64,000 nt of DNA from Paradesertivirga superstes (GTDB lineage: Bacteria; Bacteroidota; Bacteroidia; Sphingobacteriales; Sphingobacteriaceae), in contig NZ_JBBJCN010000001.1 of NCBI RefSeq assembly GCF_037622515.1, positions 310,001 through 374,000 on the forward strand, written 5' to 3'. Position numbers and translations under genes: made by a program. Below the pieces are notes generated by a model that was not told the origin of the DNA, did not search any database, and saw only the letters and a program-made list of their open reading frames with translations. Below are positions 52,510 to 61,104 of this stretch, in pieces (the first letter of the stretch is position 1; each line of letters begins with the position of its first letter).

Positions 52510-54564
52510 TTATTTTTTATATTTAAGGTATGTATATATATCTGTTTGAGCCCGGTAACATATTTTACCTTTCGGCCTGTATCTGTTATTATTTAAGCTA
52601 TTCAGTTCTCTGGCTTTGGTATTGTCTTTCAACTGTATATTTATAATATCACGTATCTCCTTACGGATATTCGGATCAAGAATCGGAAAACCCACTTCTA
52701 CTCTATGATCAAGATTGCGTGTCATCAGATCAGCGGAAGTAAGAAAAATCCTTTCCTCGCCCCCATTGGCAAAAATCCAGACACGTGCGTGTTCCAGATA
52801 TTTATCAATAATACTGATGACTTCAATATTTTCACTGAGACCTTCGATACCAGGAACCAGAGTACACATGCCGCGAATAATTAACTGAATTTTAACCCCT
52901 GCAGAACTTGCGTTATATAATTTCTGAACCATATCTTCATCAGCAAGGCTGTTCATCTTCAGAACCATATATGCAGGCTTTCCGTCCTTTGCATTCTTTA
53001 TTTCGGTATCAATTAACGCCCCGATCTTATCCCTGGTTTCCAGAGGCGATACAATCAAACATTTATAATCTTTGTAAAAAACTTTTTTATCCAGTCCCTT
53101 AAACAGGTGTACAAGCTCCTCTGTAATTTGCGGATTTGTGGTAAACAAACTATGATCACAATAAAGTCTTGCTGTTTTTTCGTTAAAATTCCCTGTTGCC
53201 AGATTTGCATAATAGGTTACTTTACCTTTCTCTCTTCTGGTGATCAAACAAACCTTTGAATGTACCTTATAATCGAGCAGTCCGTAATTAACCTGTACAC
53301 CGTCTTCTTCTAAACGTTTTGTCCAGTTGATATTATTCTGTTCATCGAACCGGGCCTTCAATTCAACCAGGCAATTCACCCGCTTCCCATTTTTAGCAGC
53401 ATTTATCAGGGCATTAATAACACGCGAATTCTCAGCTAACCTGTAAAGAGTAATGTCAATTTCAACAACTTTAGGATCAATAGCCGCTTCCCGCAAAAAA
53501 TGTATGATATAATCGAACGATTGGTAAGGAAGATTAATCAGATAGTCGCGTTTAGATATTTGGCTGAATATACTTTTACCCATATCCAGGTGGGCTATCT
53601 CGAGCGGCGGATCTTTATCATACTCAAGTTCAGGTCGTCCAACGTTTGGAAAACTGATAAAATCCTTGAAATTATGGTACCGGTTTCCCGGGATCAGCGC
53701 ATCAGTATCGAGATCAAGCTTTTCGACAAGATAGGTAAGCATATCCAGAGGCATATTGTTGTCATACAATAATCGCATGGGCCGCCCCTTTTTTCTCTTC
53801 TGAAGACTTTTGGTAAGTGTATCAATAAATTTCTCACTCACGTTTCTATCCAGATCCAGCTCGGCATCGCGGGTAAGCTGAATAGAATATGCTTCTATGG
53901 TGTGATAGTCAAAAATGAAATAAATATTATCAAGGCAATACCTGATAGCATCATCCAAAAGAATTATAAACTTTAAATTATTAGTTTCCGGAAGAACGAT
54001 AAAGCGTTCAAGCCTTTTAGTTGGAATTTCCATGAGACTGTAGCGCACTTTTTCCGGCTGATCTTTTTTTGTAAATCGCACCAGGAAATAAATTGCCCTG
54101 TCTTTTAGCTCAGGGAAAGGTTTCGAATCATCAAGCATAATCGGTACCAGGGTAGGAAGCAGCTTATCTCTGAAATATTTTTTTACAAATTCTCCCCGGG
54201 CAACATTTAACTGATATTCGTTTATAATAAATATTCTCTCCTGAGCAAGTTCTTTGATTATTTCATCCTCATAAAGATGATTAAATCTCCTTTCCTGCTT
54301 TACTACTATATTTTTAATTTGCTTAATAATCTTTTTAGGATTGTATCCAAAGATTTCTTTTGCTTTAGTATTGATATTACTTAAGCGACTTAGTGTTGGT
54401 ACCCGCACCCTGTAAAATTCATCCAGGTTCGACGAAAAAATGGCCAAAAACCGAATTCGTTCAATAAGCGGAACTGTTTTATCGGCAGCTTCCTGAAGGA
54501 CCCGCGCATTAAAATACAACCAACTGATTTCCCGATTATTAAGCAGTGTTTTTTGCTTAGACAT
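52510..54564 (-). CDS. ppk1: Polyphosphate kinase 1
   Basis: The 684-residue protein has the four-domain PPK1 layout: an N-terminal helical domain (NREISWLYFNARVLQEA), a head domain, and two phospholipase-D-like domains. DYKVHSKVCLITRRE carries the autophosphorylated histidine (near residue 430), and LEHARVWIFANGGEERIFLT carries the second conserved histidine. It polymerises ATP gamma-phosphate to polyphosphate, reversibly. It heads the ppk1-ppx-murI operon. A TTAACA N5 TTAACA box and a terminator-like hairpin lie upstream, listed separately. Confidence 0.97.
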   Translation of the reverse strand: MSKQKTLLNNREISWLYFNARVLQEAADKTVPLIERIRFLAIFSSNLDEFYRVRVPTLSRLSNINTKAKEIFGYNPKKIIKQIKNIVVKQERRFNHLYEDEIIKELAQERIFIINEYQLNVARGEFVKKYFRDKLLPTLVPIMLDDSKPFPELKDRAIYFLVRFTKKDQPEKVRYSLMEIPTKRLERFIVLPETNNLKFIILLDDAIRYCLDNIYFIFDYHTIEAYSIQLTRDAELDLDRNVSEKFIDTLTKSLQKRKKGRPMRLLYDNNMPLDMLTYLVEKLDLDTDALIPGNRYHNFKDFISFPNVGRPELEYDKDPPLEIAHLDMGKSIFSQISKRDYLINLPYQSFDYIIHFLREAAIDPKVVEIDITLYRLAENSRVINALINAAKNGKRVNCLVELKARFDEQNNINWTKRLEEDGVQVNYGLLDYKVHSKVCLITRREKGKVTYYANLATGNFNEKTARLYCDHSLFTTNPQITEELVHLFKGLDKKVFYKDYKCLIVSPLETRDKIGALIDTEIKNAKDGKPAYMVLKMNSLADEDMVQKLYNASSAGVKIQLIIRGMCTLVPGIEGLSENIEVISIIDKYLEHARVWIFANGGEERIFLTSADLMTRNLDHRVEVGFPILDPNIRKEIRDIINIQLKDNTKARELNSLNNNRYRPKGKICYRAQTDIYTYLKYKK

Positions 54565-54575
54565 CCATATATATT

Positions 54576-54603
54576 AAAAAGTCCCGGGCCACAGACCGGG
54601 ACT
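54576..54603 (-). terminator. Terminator of the histone-like gene, possibly also ppk1 leader hairpin
   Basis: AGTCCCGG (54580-54587) pairs with CCGGGACT (54596-54603) and is followed on the minus strand by a T5 run. It lies 59 bp past the stop of the upstream gene and 16 bp before the ppk1 start. A ppk1 promoter at the box upstream would place this hairpin in the mRNA leader. Confidence 0.7.
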
Positions 54604-54604
54604 G

Positions 54605-54638
54605 CAAATTGTATATTTTATTGTTAACTTAATGTTAA
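54605..54638 (-). promoter_or_regulatory. Candidate 11-bp box pair upstream of ppk1
   Basis: Read on the minus strand, TTAACA (54633-54638) and TTAACA (54622-54627) are exactly 11 bp apart. After 8 bp comes TACAATTTG (54605-54613), a TAnnTTTG element with one extra base. This is the best single pair in the window. Confidence 0.45.
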
Positions 54639-54661
54639 TTGCAGCTTTTATATTAAGGTTT

Positions 54662-55276
54662 TTATTCTGATTTGGTTTCAGATGACTCCTGTCTTATCTG
54701 ATTTTCTTTTGTTACATTACTTTCTTCAACAGAAACTGGTGTTTCAGTAAGCACCGGCTTCGGTGCGGCAGGCTTTCTGATTCTTTTTTTAAGAGGTTCC
54801 GTTTCTGCCTGGTTTGAACCTTCAGACCCGGCCTGTCTTCTAACCCCGGGTTTTGGTTCTACTATTGCGTTCGAACTTGTAATTTGTGGTGTGCGTTTAG
54901 CGCTGGGTTTGGCAGCTGGTTTGGAGGCGACTTTAGCAACAACTTTCTCAGCTCTAGTAGGAGCTTTTACACCTTCTTTCCTGGTAGCTTTAACCTCTCG
55001 TTTAGCAATTTCTTTATTAGCTTTTATTTTTTTACGGATAGAGATTTTTTCAGCTTCATTAGCACTTTTAACTTTATCAAAAAGCTTTTTAGCAATCTCT
55101 TTACTCATCTTTTTTATATCTTTCGCAATTCTTTCAGCATCATGTCCAAGATTAGAAACAACATCAAGAAATCTTTCTGCTATACCACTTTCAAGTTCTT
55201 TTTTAGCTGTCTTTTTGGGCGATGCTTTTGCAACCGCTTTAGCCGGCTTAGTTGATTTTGGTTTAGTTTTTTTCAT
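54662..55276 (-). CDS. Lysine/alanine-rich histone-H1-like protein
   Basis: The 204-residue protein begins with repeated KxxK and PAKA motifs (KPKSTKPAKAVAKASPKKTA). A predicted helical core follows (38-70; VVSNLGHDAERIAKDIKKMS, EIAKKLFDKVK). A long basic, proline-rich, low-complexity tail completes it. The composition is that of histone-H1-like nucleoid proteins. The core aligns without gaps to the 149-residue protein at 18826, with 14 identities in 33, so the two are paralogues over that segment. No signal peptide. DNA binding is suggested by composition only. Confidence 0.8.
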   Translation of the reverse strand: MKKTKPKSTKPAKAVAKASPKKTAKKELESGIAERFLDVVSNLGHDAERIAKDIKKMSKEIAKKLFDKVKSANEAEKISIRKKIKANKEIAKREVKATRKEGVKAPTRAEKVVAKVASKPAAKPSAKRTPQITSSNAIVEPKPGVRRQAGSEGSNQAETEPLKKRIRKPAAPKPVLTETPVSVEESNVTKENQIRQESSETKSE

Positions 55277-55371
55277 AATGTTTTTACTAAATATAATACA
55301 TTTCTTTACTAAATTGTTTCGTTTTTAAATGTATCGACATAATTTTAAACTCTCAAATTATTTTTTTTCCT

Positions 55372-55863
55372 ATGCCAACCTTTGATATTGTAAGTAAGAT
55401 AGACAGCCAGACATTGGATAACGCCATAAACAATGCAAAAAAAGAAATCCTGAACAGGTACGATTTCAACACTTCGAAAAGCACTATTGAGCTTGATAAG
55501 AAAACTAACGAAATCACCATTGTTACCGAAGACGACATGCGGCTTAAAGCCATTGTTGACTCGATTATATCCCGAATGATGAAACAGCACCTGGATCCCG
55601 GCTGCTTAGATATGGGTAAAGAAGTATATGCTTCCGGAAATATGATCAGAAGAGACATTAAGATTAAAGAAGGTATTGATAAAGAAACGTCTAAAAAGAT
55701 TATCAAAAAGATTAAAGACAGCGGTTTAAAAGTTCAGGCATCTATAATGGACGACCAGCTACGTGTACAGGGTAAAAAAATCGATGACCTCCAGGCTGTG
55801 ATTTCTTTATGCCGGACTGAAGATTTTGGGCAGCCTTTGCAGTACATTAATATGAGGAATTAA
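55372..55863 (+). CDS. YajQ-family nucleotide/c-di-GMP-binding protein
   Basis: The 163-residue protein has the full YajQ pattern: MPTFDIVSKIDSQTLDNAIN, EILNRYDFNTSKSTIELDKK, KEVYASGNMIRRDIKIKEGI, VQASIMDDQLRVQGKKIDDL and the end GQPLQYINMRN. YajQ-like proteins bind nucleotides, and some bind cyclic di-GMP and act with a transcription factor. The target here is unknown. Full length. Confidence 0.95.
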   Translation: MPTFDIVSKIDSQTLDNAINNAKKEILNRYDFNTSKSTIELDKKTNEITIVTEDDMRLKAIVDSIISRMMKQHLDPGCLDMGKEVYASGNMIRRDIKIKEGIDKETSKKIIKKIKDSGLKVQASIMDDQLRVQGKKIDDLQAVISLCRTEDFGQPLQYINMRN

Positions 55864-55957
55864 GTTTTGCTGAACTTGTTTCAGCATCTCTATCCTCCGA
55901 CGGTCCCGAAAAACTTCGGAATAAAAACAGGTCTATACTATTGCTACACCCTAAACA

Positions 55958-56392
55958 ATGAATATTACTATCTCAACTGAAAAATCAAAGCTTGATATTG
56001 CATTAATTCACAAATACTTAAGCGAAGATTCCTATTGGGCTAAAAAAATTCCATTGAGTATAGTTGAACGAGCCATTGAAAACTCATTAAACTTTGGAGT
56101 TTATGATGGCGAAAAACAGGTAGGATTTGCACGCATTACCACAGATTATGCTTCTTTTGCTTACCTGGCTGATGTATTTATCCTCCCTGATTATCGCGGC
56201 AATGGATTATCAAAGCAATTGGTTAAATACATCATAGAATACCCTGATTTGCAAGGATTACGCCGCTGGATGCTTGGAACTGCAGATGCGCATGAATTAT
56301 ATCGTAAATATGGTTTTAAAGAACTTGCAAATCCTGACCGTTTCATGGAAATCGCATATCCCTCCATATATGAGAATCAAAAATCCGATTAA
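55958..56392 (+). CDS. GNAT-family N-acetyltransferase
   Basis: The 144-residue protein has the acetyl-CoA-binding core DVFILPDYRGNGLSKQLVKY, where RGNG is the pyrophosphate-binding RxxGxG-like loop. YRKYGFKEL, typical of small GNAT enzymes, follows. It is cytoplasmic. The acceptor is not predictable. It lies 94 bp after the YajQ gene on the same strand. Confidence 0.92.
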   Translation: MNITISTEKSKLDIALIHKYLSEDSYWAKKIPLSIVERAIENSLNFGVYDGEKQVGFARITTDYASFAYLADVFILPDYRGNGLSKQLVKYIIEYPDLQGLRRWMLGTADAHELYRKYGFKELANPDRFMEIAYPSIYENQKSD

Positions 56393-56566
56393 GAATATCC
56401 TGTTTATTGCGGTTGCGTTTTTAAGTGAACATTGAACAGGCAGCTCCGAAGATAAATTATTTACTGCCGGCTATGCCCATTCGTATGAGTAAAGTTTTAC
56501 CAAACTCAACATTCGGGTAAAACTTTGAGGGGAACCAATACTTACAGTCTATCGATTATATTTTTT

Positions 56567-57247
56567 CTAATTCCATTTAAATTTTGCGGCAGGCTGATTG
56601 GTAATTCTAGAGCTTATTACCAGGGCGGTTATCATCGCGGAAATAATAATCGCAAGCACCATCTGCAGATCGGTTAAAATATTCGAAGTTGCTACAATTC
56701 CTTTCGTATCATTCACCAGCTTACCTCCAACTGCCGATTGTATAATAGTAAGATCAGATAAATCACCAATAATATTCTCAAGTGAAGCTCTCCCCCTCTT
56801 TTCATAGAGACTTATGGCTTCAACTTTTTCATCCTGCTCAATTAAAGACACGACATTCTTCTCTAAAGCAGAATAGCTGGCCAAATTGAGTTTAAACTTT
56901 TCAAGAAACACCGATTCTTCTTCTACTAAATATGTTTTCTCATACTTCACTATTAAGGCCAGCATTTCCTTATCGTAAACACTCAGTTTAGATTTTAACT
57001 GCCCTGTATTATAATCATTCGTAAAGAGAAACTTTTCAATTGCCAGCTGCCTGTGATGGAAATTTTCAGACAGATAAAACATATCTGTAGCCGGTATCAG
57101 TCTGTCATTATAAATAGAATTTACAGAACGATTTATATCCGAAATGTTTTTTTGAAGAACAATATTTAATAATACAACCAAACACATTACCACCCCCAGC
57201 AATACAGCAACTTTTAGCTTTTGCTGGATAACAAAAGTCCACTTCAT
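56567..57247 (-). CDS. Orphan four-helix-bundle (4HB_MCP-like) membrane sensor without output domain
   Basis: The 226-residue protein has a first transmembrane helix (LKVAVLLGVVMCLVVLLNIV), a periplasmic helical bundle of about 140 residues and a second transmembrane helix (MVLAIIISAMITALVISS). It then stops after about ten residues. The bundle (YNDRLIPATDMFYLSENFHH) fits the sensor domain of chemoreceptors and kinases. No HAMP, kinase or methyl-accepting domain follows and no remnant is seen downstream. It could be a complete small sensor working with a partner, or a truncated gene. Confidence 0.75.
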   Translation of the reverse strand: MKWTFVIQQKLKVAVLLGVVMCLVVLLNIVLQKNISDINRSVNSIYNDRLIPATDMFYLSENFHHRQLAIEKFLFTNDYNTGQLKSKLSVYDKEMLALIVKYEKTYLVEEESVFLEKFKLNLASYSALEKNVVSLIEQDEKVEAISLYEKRGRASLENIIGDLSDLTIIQSAVGGKLVNDTKGIVATSNILTDLQMVLAIIISAMITALVISSRITNQPAAKFKWN

Positions 57248-57492
57248 ACCTAAAATCAGTTTGAGTTTATAATAATATAAATATCAGCAAAATGACCATC
57301 ATAAACTAGTGATATTCATCACAAATTAATATTCTATAACTGCCCCTTCGAAATAATAAAACGATTTTTAATCAGAACGAAGGAGAAGAGTTTGGGCGTA
57401 GTGCTTTTTGAATCGTTTTTGAATCGTTTTCCTTCAAAGACTTTTATCGCTTTTGTTTAAATACAAAACCCCGCATTTTATTATGTTTGTTT
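57248..57492. other. Divergent spacer before the cytosine deaminase gene
   Basis: The spacer carries a short direct repeat (TTTTTGAATCG at about 57410-57430, twice). Its AATCGTTTT is complementary to AAAACGATT at 57359-57367, so a hairpin can form. No gene is seen. Confidence 0.35.
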
Positions 57493-57927
57493 ATGGATGA
57501 ATTTATGCAGGCAGCGCTTGAGGAAGCAAAAAAGGGACTCTCAGAAGGGGGCATTCCAATCGGTGCTGTACTTGTTAAAGACGGGAAAATAATCGGTTCA
57601 GGACACAATAAACGCGTTCAGGAGAACAACCCCATTTTGCATGGTGAAATGGACTGCTTAAATAAGGCCGGGCGCATCGGAAGCTATCGCGATACGGTAA
57701 TCTATTCTACCCTCATGCCATGCTATATGTGCGCAGGCACCATTGTTCAGTTTAAAATCCCCACCCTTGTTGTTGGCGAATCCAAAACTTTTACCGGAGC
57801 AAGGGAATTTATGGAATCTCATGGAGTAAAAGTGATCGACTTAAATCTTCCGGAGTGTATTAAGATGATGGAGGACTTTATTAAAGCTAAACCCGAATTG
57901 TGGAATGAGGATATTATGGAATTGTAA
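57493..57927 (+). CDS. Cytosine deaminase, fungal-type (CDD superfamily)
   Basis: The ATG at 57493 (MDEFMQAALEEAKKG) is preferred over a TTG six bases upstream, giving 144 residues. The zinc motifs are HGEMDC (HxE with the catalytic Glu) and MPCYMC (PCxxC). The region after it (IPTLVVGESKTFTGAREF) and the end KPELWNEDIMEL resemble yeast cytosine deaminase more than TadA or guanine deaminase. It would convert cytosine to uracil in pyrimidine salvage. It stands alone. Confidence 0.85.
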   Translation: MDEFMQAALEEAKKGLSEGGIPIGAVLVKDGKIIGSGHNKRVQENNPILHGEMDCLNKAGRIGSYRDTVIYSTLMPCYMCAGTIVQFKIPTLVVGESKTFTGAREFMESHGVKVIDLNLPECIKMMEDFIKAKPELWNEDIMEL

Positions 57928-57940
57928 AGTCCTGAAAAGC

Positions 57941-58471
57941 CTACTGCTTAAAAATACTTTTTAAACTTATTTTTTTAGGCAATTTATCAGAGATGATGGC
58001 CTTATTATTTGTAAGAGTGATTAGAAAAGTTTTATTTTCATATTGATCTGCCGTTACTTCAAAATTAACCAACAAATTATCCTTTGAATAATTAGAGTTT
58101 TCACTGATACTATCCTTGCCGCTTCTTGTGAATTGATACTCCACCATCAGCTTCCTGAAATTTTGAAACTCTGCCCGGTCATACGTAGTATATTTTACAA
58201 ATGATTTGTCTAAGTCTTTAGTATAAACTCCCTTTGACACTTTCTTAGCAGTGCCGATCGTATTTTTTTTATTAGAGAAATGGTATATCACTTCTGCACT
58301 GTCTGAGATGTACTGTTTGGACACAAAAGAATACCCGACTAAAAATAATCTTTCTTCAGCTTCATCTAATGTAGAGCTGAGCATTCCATTCAATTGATCA
58401 AATGACAATCTCTGTGCTTTACCTACGAAACATAAAGACATGAATGCAACTAATAAAATTATTCTCCTCAT
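57941..58471 (-). CDS. Exported hypothetical protein, 176 aa
   Basis: The protein has a signal peptide (IILLVAFMSLCFVGKAQ) and no recognised domain. The mature part looks alpha/beta (LSFDQLNGMLSSTLDEAEER, AEVIYHFSNKKN, LLVNFEVTADQYENKTFLIT). It is convergent with the cytosine deaminase gene 13 bp away. Function unknown. Confidence 0.75.
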   Translation of the reverse strand: MRRIILLVAFMSLCFVGKAQRLSFDQLNGMLSSTLDEAEERLFLVGYSFVSKQYISDSAEVIYHFSNKKNTIGTAKKVSKGVYTKDLDKSFVKYTTYDRAEFQNFRKLMVEYQFTRSGKDSISENSNYSKDNLLVNFEVTADQYENKTFLITLTNNKAIISDKLPKKISLKSIFKQ

Positions 58472-58614
58472 AGATGGCTAAAATAAAAGAATAAAATCTA
58501 TAAGCAAAGAATCAGCTTTCTCATATTAATGAATTAAAGACTGATATTCCAACAATAGATTATTGGCAGCAAAACAACGGTAATGCACTGCTGTTAACAC
58601 AGAAATACCGGATC

Positions 58615-58998
58615 ATGAAAAACAAGATAAAAGTATTCCTTTCATTCATCGTTTTTGTTTCTTTTATGTATTCCTGTGGTCAGGATACTAAAAATGAAAT
58701 AGCTAAAACCTGGCAGTTAAACGATATTGAAACGGAAACCAAATTAGTCGACTCGATAAAAAGAGCTATTTTATTAAGTTCTACCTTTCAATTTTCGGAA
58801 GATGGACATTATACCTCGTCGGGCGGAATTGGGGCAGATCAGGGAACTTACACACTAGACAAAGAAGGTAAAATTTTATCTACCATATCATCAGCCGGCA
58901 GAAACAGTGATGTATATACTATTAAAGATCTTGATAAAGATAAGCTTGTCTTGTCCAGTCGGGGAACAACGCTTAACTTCTCCGCTGTAAAACCCTGA
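58615..58998 (+). CDS. Small lipocalin-like lipoprotein
   Basis: The 127-residue protein has a lipoprotein signal (FIVFVSFMYSCGQDTK) and a beta-rich mature part. The pattern IAKTWQLNDIETE, FQFSEDGHYTSSGG, GTYTLDKEGKIL and KDKLVLSSRGTTLNF is seen in Bacteroidetes lipocalin-like domains of unknown ligand. It stands between divergent and convergent neighbours. Confidence 0.75.
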   Translation: MKNKIKVFLSFIVFVSFMYSCGQDTKNEIAKTWQLNDIETETKLVDSIKRAILLSSTFQFSEDGHYTSSGGIGADQGTYTLDKEGKILSTISSAGRNSDVYTIKDLDKDKLVLSSRGTTLNFSAVKP

Positions 58999-59008
58999 AA
59001 TCAGAAGT

Positions 59009-59770
59009 TTAATTCTTCCTTTCAGACATTAATGAAAGAAGTTTATCCACTAATTCTACAGGAGCGCTCCATTGGGGATTATGGTCTGCTTGTAAAATAA
59101 CTACAGGCCAGTTTCTTTGCCTGGCTCTTTCGGCACTTGATGCAAAGGCATCATCTTCGGCTTTTTTTCCGGCATCCACAGTTAAAATATATGCGGCATC
59201 AAGCTTTTTAGCTGCAGCGTTTTTTAAAACTATTTTTTCTGTAAAAGTTTTTAAGGAATGTGGAACATCCATTGGAGCTTGTTGTCCGGCTTTAACCCAG
59301 GCAGGCACCATAAAACCATTGGGTCCCATTCGCTTAAGCTCTTCTGCAGAAATATTCCTTAAGGCCGCCACACTTTCTCCATCGTTTGGCACAAAAGCAT
59401 CCATATAAATAAGTTTCCTGATCCTTTCAGGTACCCGGTCTGCAACACCCGAGATAACCATACCACCATAGCTATGACCGACTAAAACGATATCGTGTAA
59501 ATCTTCAAAAAGAATGGAATTAACGATATCATTAATATGGGTAACTAGGCCAACATCTGCACTGGCAAGATGTACCCGCTCCCCCTGTCCGGTTAATGTT
59601 GGACGGTATGCGATTATTCCTTTTTCCGTTAAAATCGAATCAACTTTTTTAAATGCCCAGCCACCGCCCCAGGCACCATGAACAATCATGATCACTGGTT
59701 TTTTACTTTGAGCATTCAGATCGAACACCGCTATAATTAAAAGAAATATGAATAAAAAATTAATACGCAT
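59009..59770 (-). CDS. Exported alpha/beta hydrolase
   Basis: The 253-residue protein has a signal peptide (FLFIFLLIIAVFDLNAQ). It shows the oxyanion HGAWGGGWAF, the nucleophile elbow VGHSYGG (S100), DAFVP in the cap region and a likely catalytic His in QADHNPQW. This is the plant-esterase-like (EstC/hydroxynitrile-lyase-like) branch of the family. It is the last gene of a minus-strand operon with a sensor kinase and regulator, 8 bp after the kinase gene. A small ester or amide substrate is likely, identity unknown. Confidence 0.9.
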   Translation of the reverse strand: MRINFLFIFLLIIAVFDLNAQSKKPVIMIVHGAWGGGWAFKKVDSILTEKGIIAYRPTLTGQGERVHLASADVGLVTHINDIVNSILFEDLHDIVLVGHSYGGMVISGVADRVPERIRKLIYMDAFVPNDGESVAALRNISAEELKRMGPNGFMVPAWVKAGQQAPMDVPHSLKTFTEKIVLKNAAAKKLDAAYILTVDAGKKAEDDAFASSAERARQRNWPVVILQADHNPQWSAPVELVDKLLSLMSERKN

Positions 59771-59778
59771 AAGCCCGC

Positions 59779-61104
59779 TTAACCTAAAATATTTTCTTTC
59801 GGAAAGATAACTGAAAAAGTAGATCCTTCATCAACTTTTGAATCAACTCCAAGTTTTATATTATGATAAACCGCAATACTTTTAACTATGGAAAGGCCTA
59901 AGCCGTAACCTCCTGTTTGTGTGAGATTAGTTTTTTTAAACCGATTAAATACCAGAGGCAGCTCCTCCTGAGGAATTCCTATACCCGAATCTTTAATAAG
60001 AATTACGTACTTTCCATATTGAAGTTCATCTTTTATTAAGATACTTCCTTTGGGCTTATTATATCTGATTGCATTATTAACAAGGTTATAAAAAAGCTGG
60101 AATAGCAAATCGTGACTGGCATTCTTAATTGATATGCTTGAGCTAAACTTCATTTCAAAGCTTATCTCATGTTCTTCAAGCCGATGACTTATTTCATTCA
60201 TCACTTCCTCTATCAGTTGACGGATATTTACAGAATCTGACTTTGCAAACTGTTCATTTTCTATCCGGGAAATCAGCAACAGGGAATTTACAATTTTCTT
60301 CAAACGGCTAAGCGTTCTAAGCATTTCAGAAAGGCGCTGCTGAATCAGGTCGCTGGTTTCTTCATGCTCCATCAGGTTTTCAATCTTATTCTGAAGTATC
60401 CCAATCGGTGTCATTAATTCATGAGAGGCGTTGGCTGTAAACTCTCTTTCCTTTTCAAACGCTTCGTTAATCTGATCCATTAAAAGCACTAAAGAACTAT
60501 CAAGATACTGAAAGTCGGAAGTTGATGTTTTAATGGCCTGCTGATGGTTTGCGAACGGAAATTTCTGATTCACCAGTTTAGATTTGATGATCGCACTTAA
60601 TGGTTTTATCAGGTAATGAGTAAAAAACAGATCAATAATAAGTGTGATAATTATCAGACTCAATAAGACATATAAAGCGATACGCTGCAAGGGGCGACTA
60701 TATTGATTAATTGTTGAGGTTGTTTTGCCGATTTCCAGCAAATAGCTCTGCCCGCTTGCTTTAAAGGTATGACTTAAAATGCGGTAGCTTAATGTGTCCT
60801 GTTCAATAATTCTTTCGGCAGTTTCTATAGTATCCAGATCAAAGGAATCTTCGACAGGTAATAGAGCTATAAATTCTTCCTTTAATAAAGTATAACTACC
60901 GTAACTATCCTGTCCCTCGAGGTAAGAATCAACACCATCGCGGGCTATCACATCGAGTACTTTTACCTTTTGCAGTTTTAAAACATCATTGGTATACTTA
61001 AACGCAATCCTGTCTACTATATACGGCAGGGTAAGCACAAAAAACAGCACTATGGCAAGCTTGGAAAGCGTAACGAAAAGAGTTAGCTTGGTTGATAACT
61101 TCAA
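59779..61104 (-). CDS. Two-component sensor histidine kinase
   Basis: The 441-residue protein starts with TTG at 61102-61104, overlapping the regulator's TGA stop by two bases, so translation is coupled. Transmembrane helices at about 11-30 and 140-165 enclose a periplasmic sensor region. The HisKA block (REFTANASHELMTPIGILQ) contains the phosphoacceptor His. The ATPase blocks are LFYNLVNNAIRYNKPKG, DSGIGIPQEE and GGYGLGLSIVKSI. It pairs with the OmpR-type regulator directly upstream. Domain order is that of EnvZ-like kinases without a recognisable HAMP. Confidence 0.95.
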   Translation of the reverse strand: MKLSTKLTLFVTLSKLAIVLFFVLTLPYIVDRIAFKYTNDVLKLQKVKVLDVIARDGVDSYLEGQDSYGSYTLLKEEFIALLPVEDSFDLDTIETAERIIEQDTLSYRILSHTFKASGQSYLLEIGKTTSTINQYSRPLQRIALYVLLSLIIITLIIDLFFTHYLIKPLSAIIKSKLVNQKFPFANHQQAIKTSTSDFQYLDSSLVLLMDQINEAFEKEREFTANASHELMTPIGILQNKIENLMEHEETSDLIQQRLSEMLRTLSRLKKIVNSLLLISRIENEQFAKSDSVNIRQLIEEVMNEISHRLEEHEISFEMKFSSSISIKNASHDLLFQLFYNLVNNAIRYNKPKGSILIKDELQYGKYVILIKDSGIGIPQEELPLVFNRFKKTNLTQTGGYGLGLSIVKSIAVYHNIKLGVDSKVDEGSTFSVIFPKENILG

